Shown here piece by piece: positions 44,880 to 57,107 of a DNA stretch of 64,000 nucleotides (position 1 is its first letter; each line of letters starts with the position of its first letter). The translations under genes and the position numbers were made by a program. The notes beneath the pieces were generated by a model. The model searched no databases. It saw only the letters and a program-made list of their open reading frames with translations, and was not told the DNA's origin. The stretch covers positions 38,042,001-38,106,000 of the forward strand of contig JBAIAC010000008.1 in NCBI GenBank assembly GCA_037349315.1. The letters are read 5' to 3'. This DNA is from Chelydra serpentina (Eukaryota > Chordata > Testudines > Chelydridae).

Positions 44880-45463
44880 GCTACCCGCTTCTTGTTCACA
44901 GTGTCACCTGAAAGTGAGAACAGGTGTTGGCAAGGCACTGTTGTAGCCAGCATCACAAGATATCTACATGCCAGATGCACTAAAGATTCATATGTCCCTT
45001 CATGCTTCAACCACCATTCCAGAGGTTATGCATCCATCTTGATGACGGGTTCTGCTCGATAACAATCAAAAGCAGTGCGGACCGATGCATGTTCATTTTC
45101 ACCATCTGAGTCAGATGCCAGCAACAGAAGGCTGATTTTCTTTTTCTGTGGTTCAGGTTCTGTAGTTTCCACATTGGAGTGTTGCTCTTTTAAGACTTCT
45201 GAAAGCATGCATCACACCTCATCCTTCTCAGAGTTTGGAAGGCACTTCAGATTCTTAAACCTTGGGTCGAGTGCTGTAGCTATCTTTAGGAATCTCACAT
45301 TGGTACCTTCTTTGAGTTTTGTCAAATCTGCAGTGAAAGTGTTCTTAAAATGAACAGCATGTGCTGAGTCATGATCCGAGACTGCTATAACATGAACTAT
45401 ATGGCAGAATGCGGGTAAAACAGAGCAGGAGACATACAATTCTCCTCGGGAGAGTTCAGTCAC
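44880..45463 (-). pseudogene. hAT transposase C-terminal part (copy 1, left/centre)
   Basis: On - the segments read HIVHVIAVSDHDS, then ATALDPRFKNLKCLP (45212-45463), then EVLKEQHSNVETTEPEPQKK and ASDSDGENEH (45026-45208), then WWLKHEGTYESLVHLA and VPCQHLFSLSGD, KKRVALS (to about 44880). ALDPRFKxL and the P-C/S-E-R-L-F-S-x-x-G-D block are hallmarks of hAT transposases, the latter being the dimerisation domain that forms the active oligomer. The N-terminal BED finger and the first catalytic Asp region are absent. Stops and a frame change separate the pieces. Inactive. Confidence 0.8.
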
Positions 45464-45504
45464 AAATTTTTATTAACACATTTTTTTAAGTAGCATCGTC
45501 AGCA

Positions 45505-45665
45505 TGGAAGCACGTTCTCTGGAATGGTGGCCGAAGCATGAAGGGGTATACGAATGTTTAGCATATCTGGCATGTAAATACCTAGCAACACACATGCCAT
45601 GTGAATGCCTGTTCTCACTTTCAGGTGACATTGTAAATAGAAGCAGGCAGCAGTATCTCCCATAA
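45505..45665 (+). pseudogene. hAT transposase dimerisation segment (copy 1, right arm)
   Basis: Plus-strand reading SLEWWPKHEGVYECLAYLA, CKYLATHMPCECLFSLSGDI, then a short tail with RSRQQYL. It is the same domain as at 44880-44990 but inverted, and carries independent substitutions, so the two arms have diverged since the inversion. Confidence 0.78.
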
Positions 45666-46114
45666 ATGTAAACAAATGTATTTGTTTTAGCGATTGGCTA
45701 AACAAGAAGTAAGACTGAGTGGACTTGTAGGCTCTAAAGTTTTACATTGTTTTGTTTTTGTACATAATTCTACATTTGTAAGTTCAACTTTCATGATAAA
45801 GAGATTGCACTACAATATTTGTATGAGGTGAATTGAAAAATACTATTTCTATTGTTTATCATGTTTACAATGCAAATATTTGTAATCAAAATAATATAAA
45901 ATGAGCAGTGTACATTTTGTATTCTGTGTTGTAATTAAAATCAATATATTTGAAAAACGTAGAGAAACATCCAAAAATATTTTATAAAATTTCAATTGGT
46001 ATTCTATTGTTTAACAGTGCACTTAAAACTGTGCTTAAAAATATTAGTCGCAAATTAAAAAATTAAGTTAATCGCGTGAATTAACTCTGATTAATCGATA
46101 GCCCTAATTTATAT

Positions 46115-46607
46115 TATCTTAGCCATTTTGTGAATGAATCATGGAAGAGAACTACTTGGATGTATTCGTCTTTTATAGAAGATTTTGGTTATGTTATTAT
46201 TAAAGACTGATTTGTGGGTGGCTTACCCATTGCCACCCTCAGAAGTGCACAGGCTCTTTCCTGCTAGTTTCGCCCTGGGCTGAAAGACATCCCAATGGCC
46301 ACACAGAGAAATATGTGCTGAATCCCCTCAAGAAGTGTGGAAACAGACACGCTTTTCCGGAGTGCCTGGGAGCTCCAAGAAGCATTCTGCCTCACTGAGA
46401 TAGGTCTCCCAGTTCTAATACAGAGATGTCTCCAGTACTCATCATGTCTCCAGTACTCTTCTCCCCTGTTCAAACACTGAATGCAGAGCTGTGGTTAAAA
46501 CCAATATTCCACACTCCAAAACTTAATTCATTTGAGACCCTGACTGAGCTCTTTCATTAGGCTTTTCTGGTTTCCGTTCCCCCTAACTGCTTCACTGTTA
46601 TAGCCAG
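46115..46607. other. Unassigned spacer between the two hAT copies
   Basis: About 490 bp with a C-rich part (46230-46480). A short direct repeat atgtctccagtact(c/catc) occurs at about 46425-46459. No gene support. Confidence 0.4.
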
Positions 46608-46639
46608 TAGGGCCGTCAAGCAAAAAATTAATCGCGATT

Positions 46640-47165
46640 AATCACATCCATGCTGATGACTGGTTCTGCTGGATAACAATCCAAAAAAAGTGCAGACCGA
46701 CATGTTCATTTTCATCATTTGAGTCAGATGCCACCAGCAGAAGGTGGATTTTCTTTTTTCGTGGTTCAGGTTCTGTAGTTTCTGCATCAGAGCATTGCTC
46801 TTTAAAAACAAGATATCTACATGCCAGATGCACTAAAGATTCATATGTCCCTTCATGCTTCAACCACCATTCCAGAGGTTATGCATCCATCTTGATGATG
46901 GGTTCTGCTCGATAACAATCAAAAGCAGTGCGGACCGATGCATGTTCATTTTCACCATCTGAGTCAGATGCCAGCAGCAGAAGGCTGATTTTCTTTTTCT
47001 GTGGTTCAGGTTCTGTAGTTTCCACATTGGAGTGTTGCTCTTTTAAGACTTCTGAAAGCATGCATCACACCTCATCCATCTCAGAGTTTGGAAGGCACTT
47101 CAGATTCTTAAACCTTAGGTCGAGTGCTGTAGCTATCTTTAGAAATCTCACATTGGTATCTTCTT
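46640..47165 (-). pseudogene. hAT transposase segment, internally duplicated (copy 2)
   Basis: Two head-to-tail minus-strand pieces: 46642-46863 (KHEGTYESLVHLACRYL, then KEQCSDAETTEPEPRKK) and 46879-47061 (EVLKEQHSNVETTEPEPQKK, ASDSDGENEH). Upstream, 47070-47165 encodes the LDLRFKNLKCLPN-type block in which the ALDPRF Pro is changed to Leu. The order shows a tandem duplication of the acidic linker region. No intact transposase. Confidence 0.75.
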
Positions 47166-47329
47166 TTCGTTATTCTTAGAATGAATAATGTGCTGGGTCA
47201 TCATCTGAGACGGCTATAACATGAAATATATGGCAGAAAGAGGGTAAAACAGAGCAGGAGACATACAATTCTCCCCCAAGGAGTTCAGTCACAAATTTAA
47301 ATAACGCATTATTTTTTTAACGAGTGTCA

Positions 47330-47500
47330 TCAACATGGAAGTATGTCCTGTGGAATTGTGGCTGAAGTATAAAGGGACATATGAATCTTTAGCGCATCTG
47401 GCATGTCAATATCTTGTGACGCCGGCTACAAAAGTGCATGTGAATGCCTCTTCTCACTTTCAGGTGACATTGTAAATAAGAAGCGGGCAGCAGTATCTCC
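47330..47500 (+). pseudogene. hAT transposase dimerisation segment (copy 2, right arm)
   Basis: Plus-strand sequence homologous to 45505-45665: a WLKYKGTYESLAHLACQYL-type reading, then a CECLFSLSGDIVNKK-type reading after one frame change near 47430, followed by AAVSP. Same inverted position relative to the centre as in copy 1. Confidence 0.72.
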
Positions 47501-47919
47501 CGTAAATATAAACAAACTTGTTTATCTTAATGATTGGCTGAACAAGTAGGACTGAGTGGACTTGTAGGCTCTAAACTTTTACATTGTTTTATTTTTGAAT
47601 GCAATTATTTTTTTGTACATAATTCTACATTTGTAAGTTGAACTTTCATGATAAAGAGATTGCACTACAGTACTTGTATTAGGTGAATTGAAAAATACTT
47701 TATTTTGTTTATAATTTTTACAGTGCAAATATTTGTAATTAAAATATAAAGCAACCACTGTACACTTTATATTCTGTATTGTAATTGAAATTAATATATT
47801 TGAAAAATATAATAAATTTCAATTGGAATTCTATTAACAGTGCGATTAAAACTGCAATTAATCATGATTTCTTTTGAGTTAAATCGCTTGAGTTAACTGT
47901 GATTAAATCGACAGCCCTA

Positions 47920-50900
47920 ATAGTAGCCATACATGGTAAAGACAAAAGACTAGGATGTATGGAAGTTCAGCTGAGAGGAACCTCACTTGCATCTCATTGG
48001 CCCCAAGGAACAATGTGTACCCAAACCATGGAGTTTATATGAGAGAACAGGGGAATCAAGGTCTAGGGTCTGTAGAGCAGCTTCTACATGGATCCAGGCT
48101 TTAAAACCTCTTCTGGAACAGGAATGCAAGGAATACAGATGCTTCTGCAGCCCTAAATCTGCTGTAATGTCTGTGGAGTTGTAGGTTGGTTTATCTATGG
48201 CCTCGTTCTGTGTCCCACTGAGAATGAATGACTGTGCAATGCCCTGTCACTGGACTTTACATAAGGTCCAGGACTTGTCCTGGCAAGAATACAGAAGCCT
48301 TAGAAATGTTTACTTTCCCAGAAGCGTGGCTGTTTTAGATGATGTAAAATTAGTGTTGTCATTGCCATCCCCATCTCCCTGTGTGCATAATCTTTTTTTG
48401 CCTCAGCTAGTACATTTTAATGATGGTTTTGCAAGATCCAATTTGCAGCAAGTATCCAGAGTGTGCCATTATTTTTTAAAAAAAAGTTCTCTCTGATTTC
48501 TTTCAAATTAGTTTATGCTGTTTGCTTTAAGGTTGAGACCCATAACTGTGCAAAAAACCTCATCATTGTGAATTCATCGTGGTTATTTGTTATGACATTG
48601 AATGCCACAGGATTTGTCACTGCCTAGAATGCCTCTGAGGATTTCTTTTTTTAAAAGATTGTTCTTCACTGCATCTGAGGAAGGCCATAGAAATGGAATC
48701 AACAAATGAACTACCTCTGAGTTCGTTTAAATAGCTCAGTTGGAATTCAGAAGACAAAATACCCCTAATCCAGTGTAAAATAAAATACAGCACAAGCCAT
48801 CATATGTAACCCATTCAGATGCACTTTTAACCAGGCATGGTTTGGATTGTCTGGGCTTTGTTGTGGTATAGCAAGTTTGGTTTGATTCAGACTTTGTTCC
48901 ATCTGAAGAAATGTTGTTTGGGAGGATTCTGGAAAGTTGGGATATTGATGGTTCCATCTTTGTTCAGGCTAGCTATGAGTGACTTGAGACATTACTATCT
49001 TGACAACTTTTGGTTCTAGGTGTTTTGGGGTAGGTTACAGGAGGGTGATTAAAAAAAAGTCTATAATATTTGGAGAATATTTGAGTATAATAAAATTATT
49101 CTGGTTTAGTCTAGAAATATTCAAACAACGTAGACATTTTAAAGACGTTTCCAGTTCAGTTTGCAGTTTTCAGAGACAACCATTATAACAGGAATAATTG
49201 CTGGATGCTTGGGGAAACTGAGGCTTTCAAGTGAGACCCAGAGTGAACAAACAGTGAAAGAAACTAAGCCTAATTTGCGCAATTAACTTTGATTCTGCAC
49301 CATTCAAGTCACTAGGAGTTTTTCTATTGATGTCAGTGGCAGCAGGATCAAGCCCATTTTTAGGAAGGGCAGGAGGGGCCTGAAACTATTTATTCAAGAA
49401 TGGGATGAAAGGGTCTGTTAATGATTCAGCTACAAGATGTCGTCTAAAAATAGAAAACTTATGACTGAAGAAAATGTTAAGCCAATGTCCTTGAAAACAA
49501 ACTAAAATTAAAGAGTAATGCAATGAAGAAAAATGCATAGAACAACAGTGACCGACTGCTTTAGTTAAGGTTGTGTTAGTATTTGTATTCTAAACCTTTG
49601 TTTTTAATTGCACATAGCTTTCCAAAACTTGTACCTTTTATGTTGATGTTTTCCAGTCTTAGCCTCTGCCCAACAGCGATTTGTTTTTATTTATTTAAGC
49701 AAAATTAATTATTCAGATGATTTTTTTAGTATAAGGAGAGCAAATCAAAAATCAACATTGAATTTCCAATGCCAAGAAAATGCATAGGTGAATGATTTTA
49801 AAGACACAACATGCCTATTGAAAGAAGATCAGAATACACTATTTCCACTTTAAAAAAAAAAGAATCAGCTCTTCCAAAGAAAGACGAAAGAGAAAGTAGC
49901 AATTTGCCATTGTAGAAGCCCTTTTTGAAGAGAAATACCTTGGGGTGTTGTGCTGAAAATTGGGACTTCTACCACTGACTTATATCAGGTGAAAATCTTA
50001 TTCTGCACATTTACACAGATATTCCTCCCTAACTCAGAAAGTTGGCATGCATGGCTAATTTAGTTATGTAGTTAAAAGTTTATCATAGGTGCACAATGAT
50101 GTTCTGATAAGTTGAAGTCAACAGAAAATGCTCCCATTGACTTCAGGATCTGAAGGTTGAATAAGGCAAGGCCTCACCAGAAACCCTACCCTCTGGCACT
50201 ACATATCTTGAATGGTCAAAGTTGCACAGCTCCTACGGTTCAGAGGAAACTTTCTCGCGTATAGAGACAGGGGCTCCTTCATATTTCTAAACTGTGTAGG
50301 ACAGGTTGCTCCTATGTTGTCTAGTGAAACATTTGCATCTTACAGCATTTTTCATGCACTATTTATTTTTCTTTAGCAATCGCCTCAGTCAGGAGTTTCT
50401 GTAAAAATACTGTTAAGAGGACACTATGGTTTCATGATGATGTACTCAAAGTCAACTAATGTTGCACACAGAGTTAATTGTGTTCCTTTGTGAGTTTGCA
50501 TGAAAATACAACCCTAATTATGTGGTCACATAATATTTCTCAGATAATACAGTATCATGCAGTTCAGCTAGAAAATGCTGAATGACTCAAAAGGAAAATT
50601 ATATATATATATTTTTTTTTTGTAAATGAACGAAAACAAACAACATCTTATTTCTAAAAGGTTTAATTAATTATTTTTTTAGTTTGTCAGTAATACTAGC
50701 AATCAAATATCTCAAATAATTTCTGGCAAATATATATATATAATATTCAATCTTACTTTCATAGAAAACATTAACATTATCTTTTCAAAGCTTATATTTT
50801 CACATTGCAATTCTAAATAATAAAATATGGAGGTTTGAATAAATCTGAAAAATTCAGGTTATAATTTAATTTCTTATAGTGGAAAAATAATGAACTGAAC

Positions 50901-52311
50901 TTTTGTTTCATTATTCTATTTTTAATACTTGTTCCACTCAAAATAATACATATAATCATTGCTCCAAATAAGTCCCACAATAAGCAGGGACTCAAATGAA
51001 GATAGAATTTTACTCATCAGCAATACTCCTATTGTCCTGCAGTGTTGAGAACCAAATATCTGTGATTGGTCTGCTGAAGTGATGTGGCAGTCTTGTGCTA
51101 TTCTAATGGCATTTCTTGTCGGTCAAGGCCAAGTGTTCAGATGTGGGGTGTGCGTATGTGTGTGTAAAAAGGGTATGAGAAGGTTGGGCTGCTATAAAAT
51201 AAAAAATGCTTGAAAATCAGCTGGATGAAAGTCAAGGTTAATACTGTGGGGGAAAACGTTTTAATAATATGAACACTGAGATTTAAATTTCCATAAATGA
51301 TTTTTAACTGTGCCCATCTCTCTATCCTAGAGATTCCCTATTCTAATGTACAAGAGACAGCATATACTCATTTTCTAATATAAGCCACATACTCCTCCTG
51401 TACTCTACCTAATAATACATTCTCATTACACAGGATTTATCTCCCTGCCATGGACCTTTCTTGAATCAACCATCCCCTAGAATAAGCTACTAGATATGCA
51501 CCTCCCCCATCCATGGTAGGACTTTACTTAATGGAATAAAATATTCACAACACTCATTTTACACATGGTTTCCAGTCATCAGTCAATATCTACCATTCTG
51601 GTGCCAAGTGCCACCATATTTGCTCCCCGCCTCCCTGATGTGGGGCTGAGACCTGACCACCCATACACAACTAGATGTGCACTGACAAATTACTGGCTGC
51701 AGAGCACATTCTCCAACACAAATGGAGGACATCACATTATTCACATCAGGACAAAAAAGAAGTTGAAATTGAAAAAGTACTTGAAATCCTATGAAGCCCC
51801 AATCTGCATGATGTGGGCTGGGCACACAATAGTAGGTTATGGGGGAAAGAATGGAGTTTGGTTGGAATGACTTTATATAAGAATCTTCATACTTATAATA
51901 TTATATATAAATAAATAAAACCTTCACTTAGAATTTTCCTGGCTGTCAACAGAAGTCTATTTAGCTTTGATTTGTTTGGGGTGTTTTTTCTTGTACTTTG
52001 AGAAGAAAAAAAACCACACATTCTAAATAACGTTTTCAGTGGAAGTAATTAGCATGTCTTCACAACCTTAACAGTATCTTAAAGAAGTTTTCCGACTGGA
52101 ATAATAAATAATTCAGCAGTTCCTACTAACTGAGTTATAATAGGAACATAAATCAAGATGAGGCTATTGCCTGCCAGATAATATGGGAGAGGGATGTTGG
52201 GTTTTTTTTCATTTTATGGATATCATCTGTTATTTTTTACATTGTTGTCCCATGGAGAATTGTGTCCTCATGTCCGGAGAGGGACCACTGGCGATAGACA
52301 AGGGATGTTTG
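47920..52311. other. Unassigned, largely unique A/T-rich sequence
   Basis: About 4.4 kb, the longest stretch without recognisable young elements. Dispersed motif copies at 49285-49355 (attctgcaccattcaagtca ... cagtggcagcaggatcaagc) and 50105-50150. AT microsatellite-like runs at 50600-50612 and 50732-50745. No coding support. Confidence 0.45.
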
Positions 52312-52690
52312 TTATAACACATGTTCTGTAATTGATAAAGTAACGAGCGCTTGATAGATGTTTAAGTCAATAAACTTAATTAGGTGAACTGAGATATCTA
52401 GGATAGAACTATCTAGGATAGAACTCAGATCAGTCATGGAAAATAATTTCTTTGTCCCAAACCCTATAAAAGGAAAACATTTTTGGGAGTTAAATCAGCA
52501 GTGAATTGAGCTGCTGTCACTTTTTCAGTCTCCAGATTGGTATGAATGGTCTTGTGCGGTATTAATCTTTGAGTAATAAGCTTTGATTAAATTCCACTTG
52601 AGTCTTTTCTCTGACATCTCATTTATTATTGTTATTAAATTTGAACACACATCAGATACCACATGACTTCAATTCCAGTGACTTGCCCAA
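52312..52690 (+). mobile_element. Possible old LTR
   Basis: From about tgttataacacatgttctg: holds a TATA box in ccctataaaaggaaaac (about 52463-52479) and, about 115 bp later, a poly(A)-signal-like ttgattaaattcc, then ctctgacatctc. Order and spacing fit a decayed LTR. Includes a 15-bp tandem repeat atctaggatagaact near 52395-52430. No TSD or partner. Confidence 0.35.
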
Positions 52691-53219
52691 ATTGAAACTT
52701 GAACCGCAAAGTGCATTACAAAAGTCTGGCTCCTTATTTTCCAAACATTGAGATATTTGCAAACTGTTTCCACTAACGTAGAAGAAGAAATAATTTCTAG
52801 CTACACACATAAGGGTCGGATCCAAATCCCACTGAAGTCACCAATAGCTTTTTCATTGACTTTATTTGGCTTCAGTTCATATCCTAAATATTGGTCAAAG
52901 CAGCTAGGATTCAAAAACAACAGGAGACTGAAGACACCTCAACTTTGAGTTCAGATAGATAGATCCCACATGTCTACTTTTCAGTATGCCCACTGCTGCC
53001 CTCAGGTTCAGTACTGTCATTAACATTCATCCCCACTTCATAGGGCTGCTGATGACTAGTGTATGAGATGAGACCACCCTTGATGTACCCAGCCATTTTA
53101 TCAAATAATCCTGAACTTACACTGACCAACATCTTTTCAACCTTGGGTATGAAAGTAGGAGGCCAGAAAGTCAGCTAGTGGAAATTGACATAGCACCATT
53201 GATTTCAAAGTGAAGGGTG
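52691..53219. other. Unassigned sequence
   Basis: Dispersed motif copy near 52810-52865 (tcggatccaaatcccactga). Nothing else recognised. Confidence 0.4.
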
Positions 53220-53361
53220 TTACTGAACTGTGGGCCCAGAAGGACTGAGATGATGTGGAAGCCATGTGTCCTCCATAATAGGTTCGTCACTCTGCAGGAT
53301 CCTCTCCATGCGGTGCACCAAGGTCAATGACACCTTGCCATCCACCTGCTCATATTCACGA
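53220..53361 (-). other. Candidate host coding exon, terminal
   Basis: On -, an acceptor-like tttacttttcgttag precedes an open stretch of about 46 codons ending in TAA (53220-53222). The translation starts REYEQVDGKVSLTLVHRMER and continues ILQSDEPIMED, then WLPHHLSPSGPTVQ. Its third positions are G/C-rich (GTG GAT GGC AAG GTG) in an A/T-rich neighbourhood, and the peptide is of ordinary composition with no repeats. This suggests the last coding exon of a host gene on -, or an exon-derived pseudogene. The protein is not recognised. No flanking exon was found in the window, so the assignment is tentative. Confidence 0.4.
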
Positions 53362-55394
53362 CTAACGAAAAGTAAACGTTCAGTAATACAAACACATACA
53401 ACCACAAGGAATGAACCTTTGCCTGTGAAACTGGTATGTAATAATAGGATCCCTAAAAAAAAATAAAAAAAAATAAGACTGTTCCCAGTAACTGGGTAAG
53501 TTACATAGCCCATTGCACAAAGACTTTTACCATTAATAAACAGATTCATTCACCAGCTTTCTCCTAGAAAAAATAGGATGTAACATTGTGACTCTCAGAA
53601 TAGAATATGTTCCCATTAACCCAGTGAAAATGTCTCTTGCCAACCCTCCAGCTTACCTGGGTATGGGAACTGGACAAATGCCACGTGCCTTTGGCCATGT
53701 CACTTCCCTTATTGGGTCATTTCAAATGAACCCAAGTCAAACAATTTACACCATGAATAGTAATTTCAAAAAGTTTGCAGATATTGAGAAAGAGCAGACA
53801 GATTGTGGACAAAATATAATGAGTCACTGTTTGTTCACCAGTGAAGCTCAAACTCCATCAGAGTCTGTTTCAGAGTCACTTTTGTGTCTCAAGTCAAACA
53901 TTTCCCTCGTCTCAAGGCACCTCAAGTAACATTGAAATACTTAGAAATTAAGTCAAGCCCAACCACAAAAGACGTAAAAGGCCTATAGTAAAAGCCTGAA
54001 GTGAGTCCACAATATTCACAAAAAATGTAGCAGACTTGTGACAGTGTCAGTTGAAGGAACTATCAGCAGGACATGTCAATCAGATTATGCACTACGTGAG
54101 AGTTCTTTAAGGTATCTATGTTGCAGAAAATATAACTCTTGGCCTCAGTCTTTGTTCTTCTGTATGCCCACATTAAGTCCTGGGACAGAAGATGGTCAGG
54201 GGTGGCTTTCAGACCTCTTATCTCAAATTTTTCCATGATTGCCTATGGTTCACCTAAAGATGCTGAGCTGTCAAGAGAAGGCCTGGATCACCCTGGATAT
54301 GAACATTGGACTGAACTTATGGACTAATTCGAAGAACTCTTTGCAACTCCAAAGCTCGCCATCTCTACTCTGAAACTGACCTCAAATTGGAGATCTCAGT
54401 CTTACGACTTAATAAAGCATAAAGCATCAAGCAGATCTGAGATAAAAACGCTCAGGACCCAAGACACTTTTTTACAGTTCCAGACCTTCTCTTGAAACTC
54501 TCTTAAAAATTCCCACACTGGTTAACATTTGTTACGCAAGTATATACATATTAGATTTTCTGGTGGGAATATGGTCTTTCAGCAGAAAGATACAAATAAT
54601 TTAAATAATAATATTGATAGAAAAACAAGCATGATACTCTCTCAGTTAAGGAAGTTACTGGGAAGCCTGTTGTAAACTCTAATCCCCTGAATGATGGAAG
54701 CAACAAAGAGCTTCCTTTCCTTACTTCATACTGGAACACTGGATCAGTTCTGAATGAATGAGAATACCTTCCATTGATTCTCAGACTATTTCGTGCTGTA
54801 CCAGTATTCCTTAGAGACATCCCAGCCAAACACTGATCCGGTCCATCTGAGCACTGTGTGAACGCTTAACACTATATAAAACAATAAATAACAACCCCAT
54901 TTAACTTGTGAGATCAGATAAGATCGGAGCCTGAGGTGGTACAGAAAGAAAATCTATAAAGTGTCTAATTCTGTAATTGGATAGTAAGAATAACTAAAGC
55001 AGGATTTTCAAATAGAAAACATCAATATTTTCATGCTTAAAAGAGCAGATTATATAAAAATCAGAAGAAAGGGGAAGGACTTAAGCTTCAGAGAAATACA
55101 TCAAAGTGACAGATTGGTGCATCTAAAATAGGAAAATTTCCAGAGTATAAAGTAAACCCATCTCCTATGTTATAGGAATGTTTCAAAAAAAGTTATTTAA
55201 AGCTTTTTTACTTAGAGAGTTTCTATAGGTAAAAGCCATGAAGTTTGTACAAACACAAAAAGTCTATATTATAAGCTGTTCGGAATTTGTAGGGTGAACT
55301 TTTCAAGGTGAAAATACTGATATAAAAAACTATAGAAAATGATTAGCTAAGTAACTCCCCCACACTTACGTTCCCCACTCATCCACCCACCTCT
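53362..55394. other. Unassigned sequence
   Basis: No supported gene. If the exon at 53220-53361 is real, this is its upstream intron on -. Confidence 0.4.
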
Positions 55395-55530
55395 CTTTTC
55401 TATCAGCCATAGTGCTTTCAGCCCCAATTCTGATGGAAGAGATACAGCAAGTTAGACAGTCTCTTAATGACAAAACACCCAGTAATGGTGATTTAACAGC
55501 AGAGCATATTGTTTTTAAAGTGCTTTCAGG
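55395..55530 (+). pseudogene. LINE RT N-terminal fragment, decayed (tentative)
   Basis: The frame APILMEEIQQVRQSLNDKTP followed by SNGDLTAEHIVFKVL resembles the RT start of LINEs (PIxxxEhxxAhxxLKxGKAPGxDGIxAEhhK). The G-x-DG core is changed to SNGD. Only about 40 residues can be aligned by eye, with no flanking RT motifs. Confidence 0.35.
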
Positions 55531-56224
55531 ATTTATTTGTTCCAGTGCTTGTAGAAATTTGCATCAGTGCGTTGAGAAAAATGCTATTGGAATATCAATC
55601 ATAACGTCAATTTTATTACATAAGACATGTAGAAATAATTAAGACACTATTTGAAATAGAAGGCCTATAAAATAGAGCAAACTGTATCTTGTCAATAATA
55701 TTATTTAGTTGATAACAATACTTAATTTTATTATTTTATCAATTTATTATTTTTTCTGGTTAATAGTGGAATTATGTTGCAGCCATCTTGCATATAACAG
55801 ACAAATGTTTGATCTTGATGACATGAAATATTTTTTTCTGGACTTAAAAGACCAGACAACACCAAGATATACATTGCATTTTTTTTCTAAACATTTAGTA
55901 CCTTATGGCATTATAAGTAATAAAGATTGAACTCTTTATAAGTAGATGGATATATAAGACACTAGATATTTAACTTCTGGCTTTTGCTTTGCATTTTTGT
56001 GTGCTTTATCTACAAAAATATCAGATAATTTGCATGCCTCATAATGTCATGAAATTGCCAAGCAATTGCATAAATTTCCAAAATTTGTAAAGAGCCCCCA
56101 AGCTATGGATAATGCTGCTATTGCTGTAGCAATAACGCCTCCATGGACAGTTTTCAGACACAACAAAAGTTATAATGAATGCTTGCTAGTTCACACACCA
56201 AAATCAAACTCCTTTTACCCATGT
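55531..56224. other. Unassigned A/T-rich sequence
   Basis: Nothing recognised. Confidence 0.4.
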
Positions 56225-56680
56225 GTCAGAGGTAGCTGGCCCACTTGAATCGGTCAGGACCCAGTGTACTTCTGACAAGCTCCACACGGGGAAAATAAGG
56301 GAACTCATGTTCACCTGAGGGTAGTTAACTCACTGAGTAACTAGGAGGCAATTAATTAGGCAGGAAGCACCTGGGCATGATAAAAGGTTAAGGACCTCAG
56401 TTAGATGGTGAGCTCCTAAGGAGAAACGTGGCTGCCTGAGAAGCCAGCACTCCAAGAGGGAGAAGCGAGGAAAGCAAACTTATGGAGCAGCAAGGGACCA
56501 AGAAGGAACCAAACAAGGGCTCTGAGCTAGAACCCAATGGAGTGGATGAGCTGGGGTCCCCCTACCTGCTCTAGTCAAAGAGTTTAGAGAAGAAGGTCCT
56601 AACCCCAGAAGATGTAGGGCTATCTAGCCCCCACTTGAGCTAATAACTTTCAACACCCTATTATCTGGAAGGGGACAGAG
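56225..56680 (+). mobile_element. Possible LTR
   Basis: Starts tgtcagaggtagctggccc and carries a TATA-like gcatgataaaaggttaagg (about 56376), followed by a G/A-rich stretch with gagaagcgagg and ccaagaaggaacc. Promoter-like position about 155 bp from the TG start. The end and TSD were not found. Confidence 0.35.
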
Positions 56681-57107
56681 ACTAAAGGATCCAGCCAGAG
56701 CGCCAGATGACAAGCTTGATGAACACAAAATTGAGTGTGGTGTAGCACCTCTTTGTGGCAGGATGGAGAGCTAACAGAAAAAGCCCCCATATTATACCAT
56801 ACTGTACATATTGTGAAAACCAAAGCTTCCAGTAGGTGTGTCTCTTGCTCTTTACACAACAAGCATAATATGAAGGCACCATGGGTTCCAAGAGCCATCA
56901 TTAGCATCTGTATACAACATGCAAGGCCTAGCTACATAAGTACAGTGCTGTTCTGGCAGATTCTTGAGGTATACAAATATGAATTGTATTGTGCTCAAGA
57001 CTCTCTTCTCTGAAAGAAGTAAAGTATGAGTGTAGTCAGTTAGTGGATAAAAATGGGAAAGAGAATAAATGAGGCTCTCCTCTGATTATTGGAGGGCCTT
57101 GTGAATA
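56681..57107. other. Unassigned sequence
   Basis: No gene support. Overlapping open frames on both strands (56650-56907 -, 56735-57013 +) lack motifs. Confidence 0.4.

Larger units (their letters stand above)
44467..46106. mobile_element. Foldback hAT element, copy 1
   Basis: Exact 8-bp TSD atttatat (44459-44466 and 46107-46114), start taggattgtcaagtg, end atcgatagcccta. Left arm (44467-about 45030) and right arm (about 45510-46106) are inverted copies of each other: for example aattaatcgcgattaatcac near the left tip, and shared blocks with tgtagaattatgtacaaaaa, atcatgaaagttgaac and tttagagcctacaagtccac, which occur reversed on the right. Both arms contain the same C-terminal hAT transposase segment, on opposite strands. 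The centre holds further transposase sequence on -. Length 1640 bp. Confidence 0.87.
46608..47919. mobile_element. Foldback hAT element, copy 2
   Basis: Starts tagggccgtcaagc and ends atcgacagcccta, with the same termini and aattaatcgcgattaatcac tip as copy 1. The left arm is reduced to about 38 bp, after which an internal minus-strand segment appears twice (46640-46800 and 46870-47040). The right part (about 47300-47919) is a plus-strand arm homologous to 45500-46106. TSD not clean (atagccag / atagtagc). Length 1312 bp. Confidence 0.82.
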
